Source: Chromatiales bacterium (GTDB lineage Bacteria; Pseudomonadota; Gammaproteobacteria; UBA6429; Thiohalophilaceae). Taken from it: DNA of 48,819 nucleotides. This document shows, one piece after another, positions 48,762-48,819 of the stretch (positions are counted from its first letter, which is position 1; each line of letters opens with the position of its first letter). The notes under the pieces are model-generated. The model worked only from the letters and a program-made list of their open reading frames with translations. It ran no database searches and was not told the origin of the DNA. A program made the translations under genes and the position numbers. The DNA is taken from NCBI GenBank assembly GCA_027032075.1, contig JALVOC010000022.1:1-48819 (forward strand). Direction: 5' to 3'.

Positions 48762-48819
48762 GAGGAACCTTTAACGAAGGGTCCCCTCTCCCACCGGGAG
48801 AGGGACAGGGTGAGGGGAT
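48762..48819 (+). repeat. 58-bp direct repeat unit, copy 2
   Basis: This is identical to copy 1 except for A instead of G in the loop region of the dyad (CCCACCGGG). It runs to the last base of the window, so the full repeat may be longer. Confidence 0.9.

Larger units (their letters stand above)
48431..48819. other. Gene-free right edge with clustered intergenic repeats
   Basis: No gene is supported to the end of the window. The region is made of related GC-rich repeat elements listed separately. It also has short copies of the motif GCAGCCTGG (48557 and 48672) and its complement CCAGGCTGC (near 48736). Read together they form a mosaic of repeat units rather than coding sequence. Confidence 0.7.

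Noticed and set aside
1-48819. CRISPR array, prophage, integrative element or transposase
   Set aside because: No regularly spaced repeats, integrase, transposase or attachment-site pair was seen. The repeats at the right edge are of the intergenic dyad type.

Overview
The window comes from a Gram-negative bacterium, most likely a gammaproteobacterium. It carries a full type II secretion operon, a BamD lipoprotein, a Rep helicase close to the E. coli length, a NifJ-type pyruvate:ferredoxin oxidoreductase and CRP-type operator sites. A facultatively anaerobic, free-living organism fits, but genus or order cannot be fixed from this sequence.

Region 1 (1-13218): the 3' part of comM, then a promoter gap and a tightly packed gspC-D-E-F-G-H-I-J-K-L-M-N operon. 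Region 2 (13306-19640): housekeeping and singleton genes: bamD (-), an alpha/beta hydrolase (-), a YbaK-type tRNA-editing protein (+), a KamA-like radical SAM enzyme (-) and rep (+). Region 3 (19641-20134) is a convergent gap. It holds an FNR-like site, a perfect CRP palindrome, a well-placed -10 element and about 195 nt of strongly self-complementary sequence, so it is a candidate small RNA gene.

Region 4 (20135-42784) is the most unusual part. Leftward genes encode a coiled-coil secreted protein, three TPR proteins (two of them lipoproteins), a small periplasmic protein, an ExbB/TolQ protein, two ExbD proteins and a TonB-like protein with an AgmX/PglI-type C-terminus. This set resembles the Agl/Glt energised envelope machine of myxobacteria. 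It is followed by ApbE, a Tat-exported DUF1501-like protein, a LamG lipoprotein with two c-type haem motifs and a monohaem secreted protein. A divergent promoter region with two CRP-type sites and a separate 20-bp palindrome separates these from rightward genes: an HzsA-like dihaem lipoprotein, then a second unit with two outer-membrane beta-barrel proteins (one with an SH3 domain), a TlpA thioredoxin, DUF4266 and DUF3570. My reading is that regions 3 and 4 form one accessory system: a proton-driven inner-membrane motor, periplasmic TPR scaffold and outer-membrane barrels, coupled to exported haem- and possibly flavin-containing proteins and under catabolite/anaerobic control. Its substrate and function are not evident from sequence.

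Region 5 (42785-48819): a long gap, nifJ with a good terminator, a diguanylate cyclase with a degenerate cyclic-nucleotide-binding domain, and a cluster of GC-rich intergenic repeats at the right edge. No tRNA, rRNA, CRISPR array, transposase or integrase was seen.
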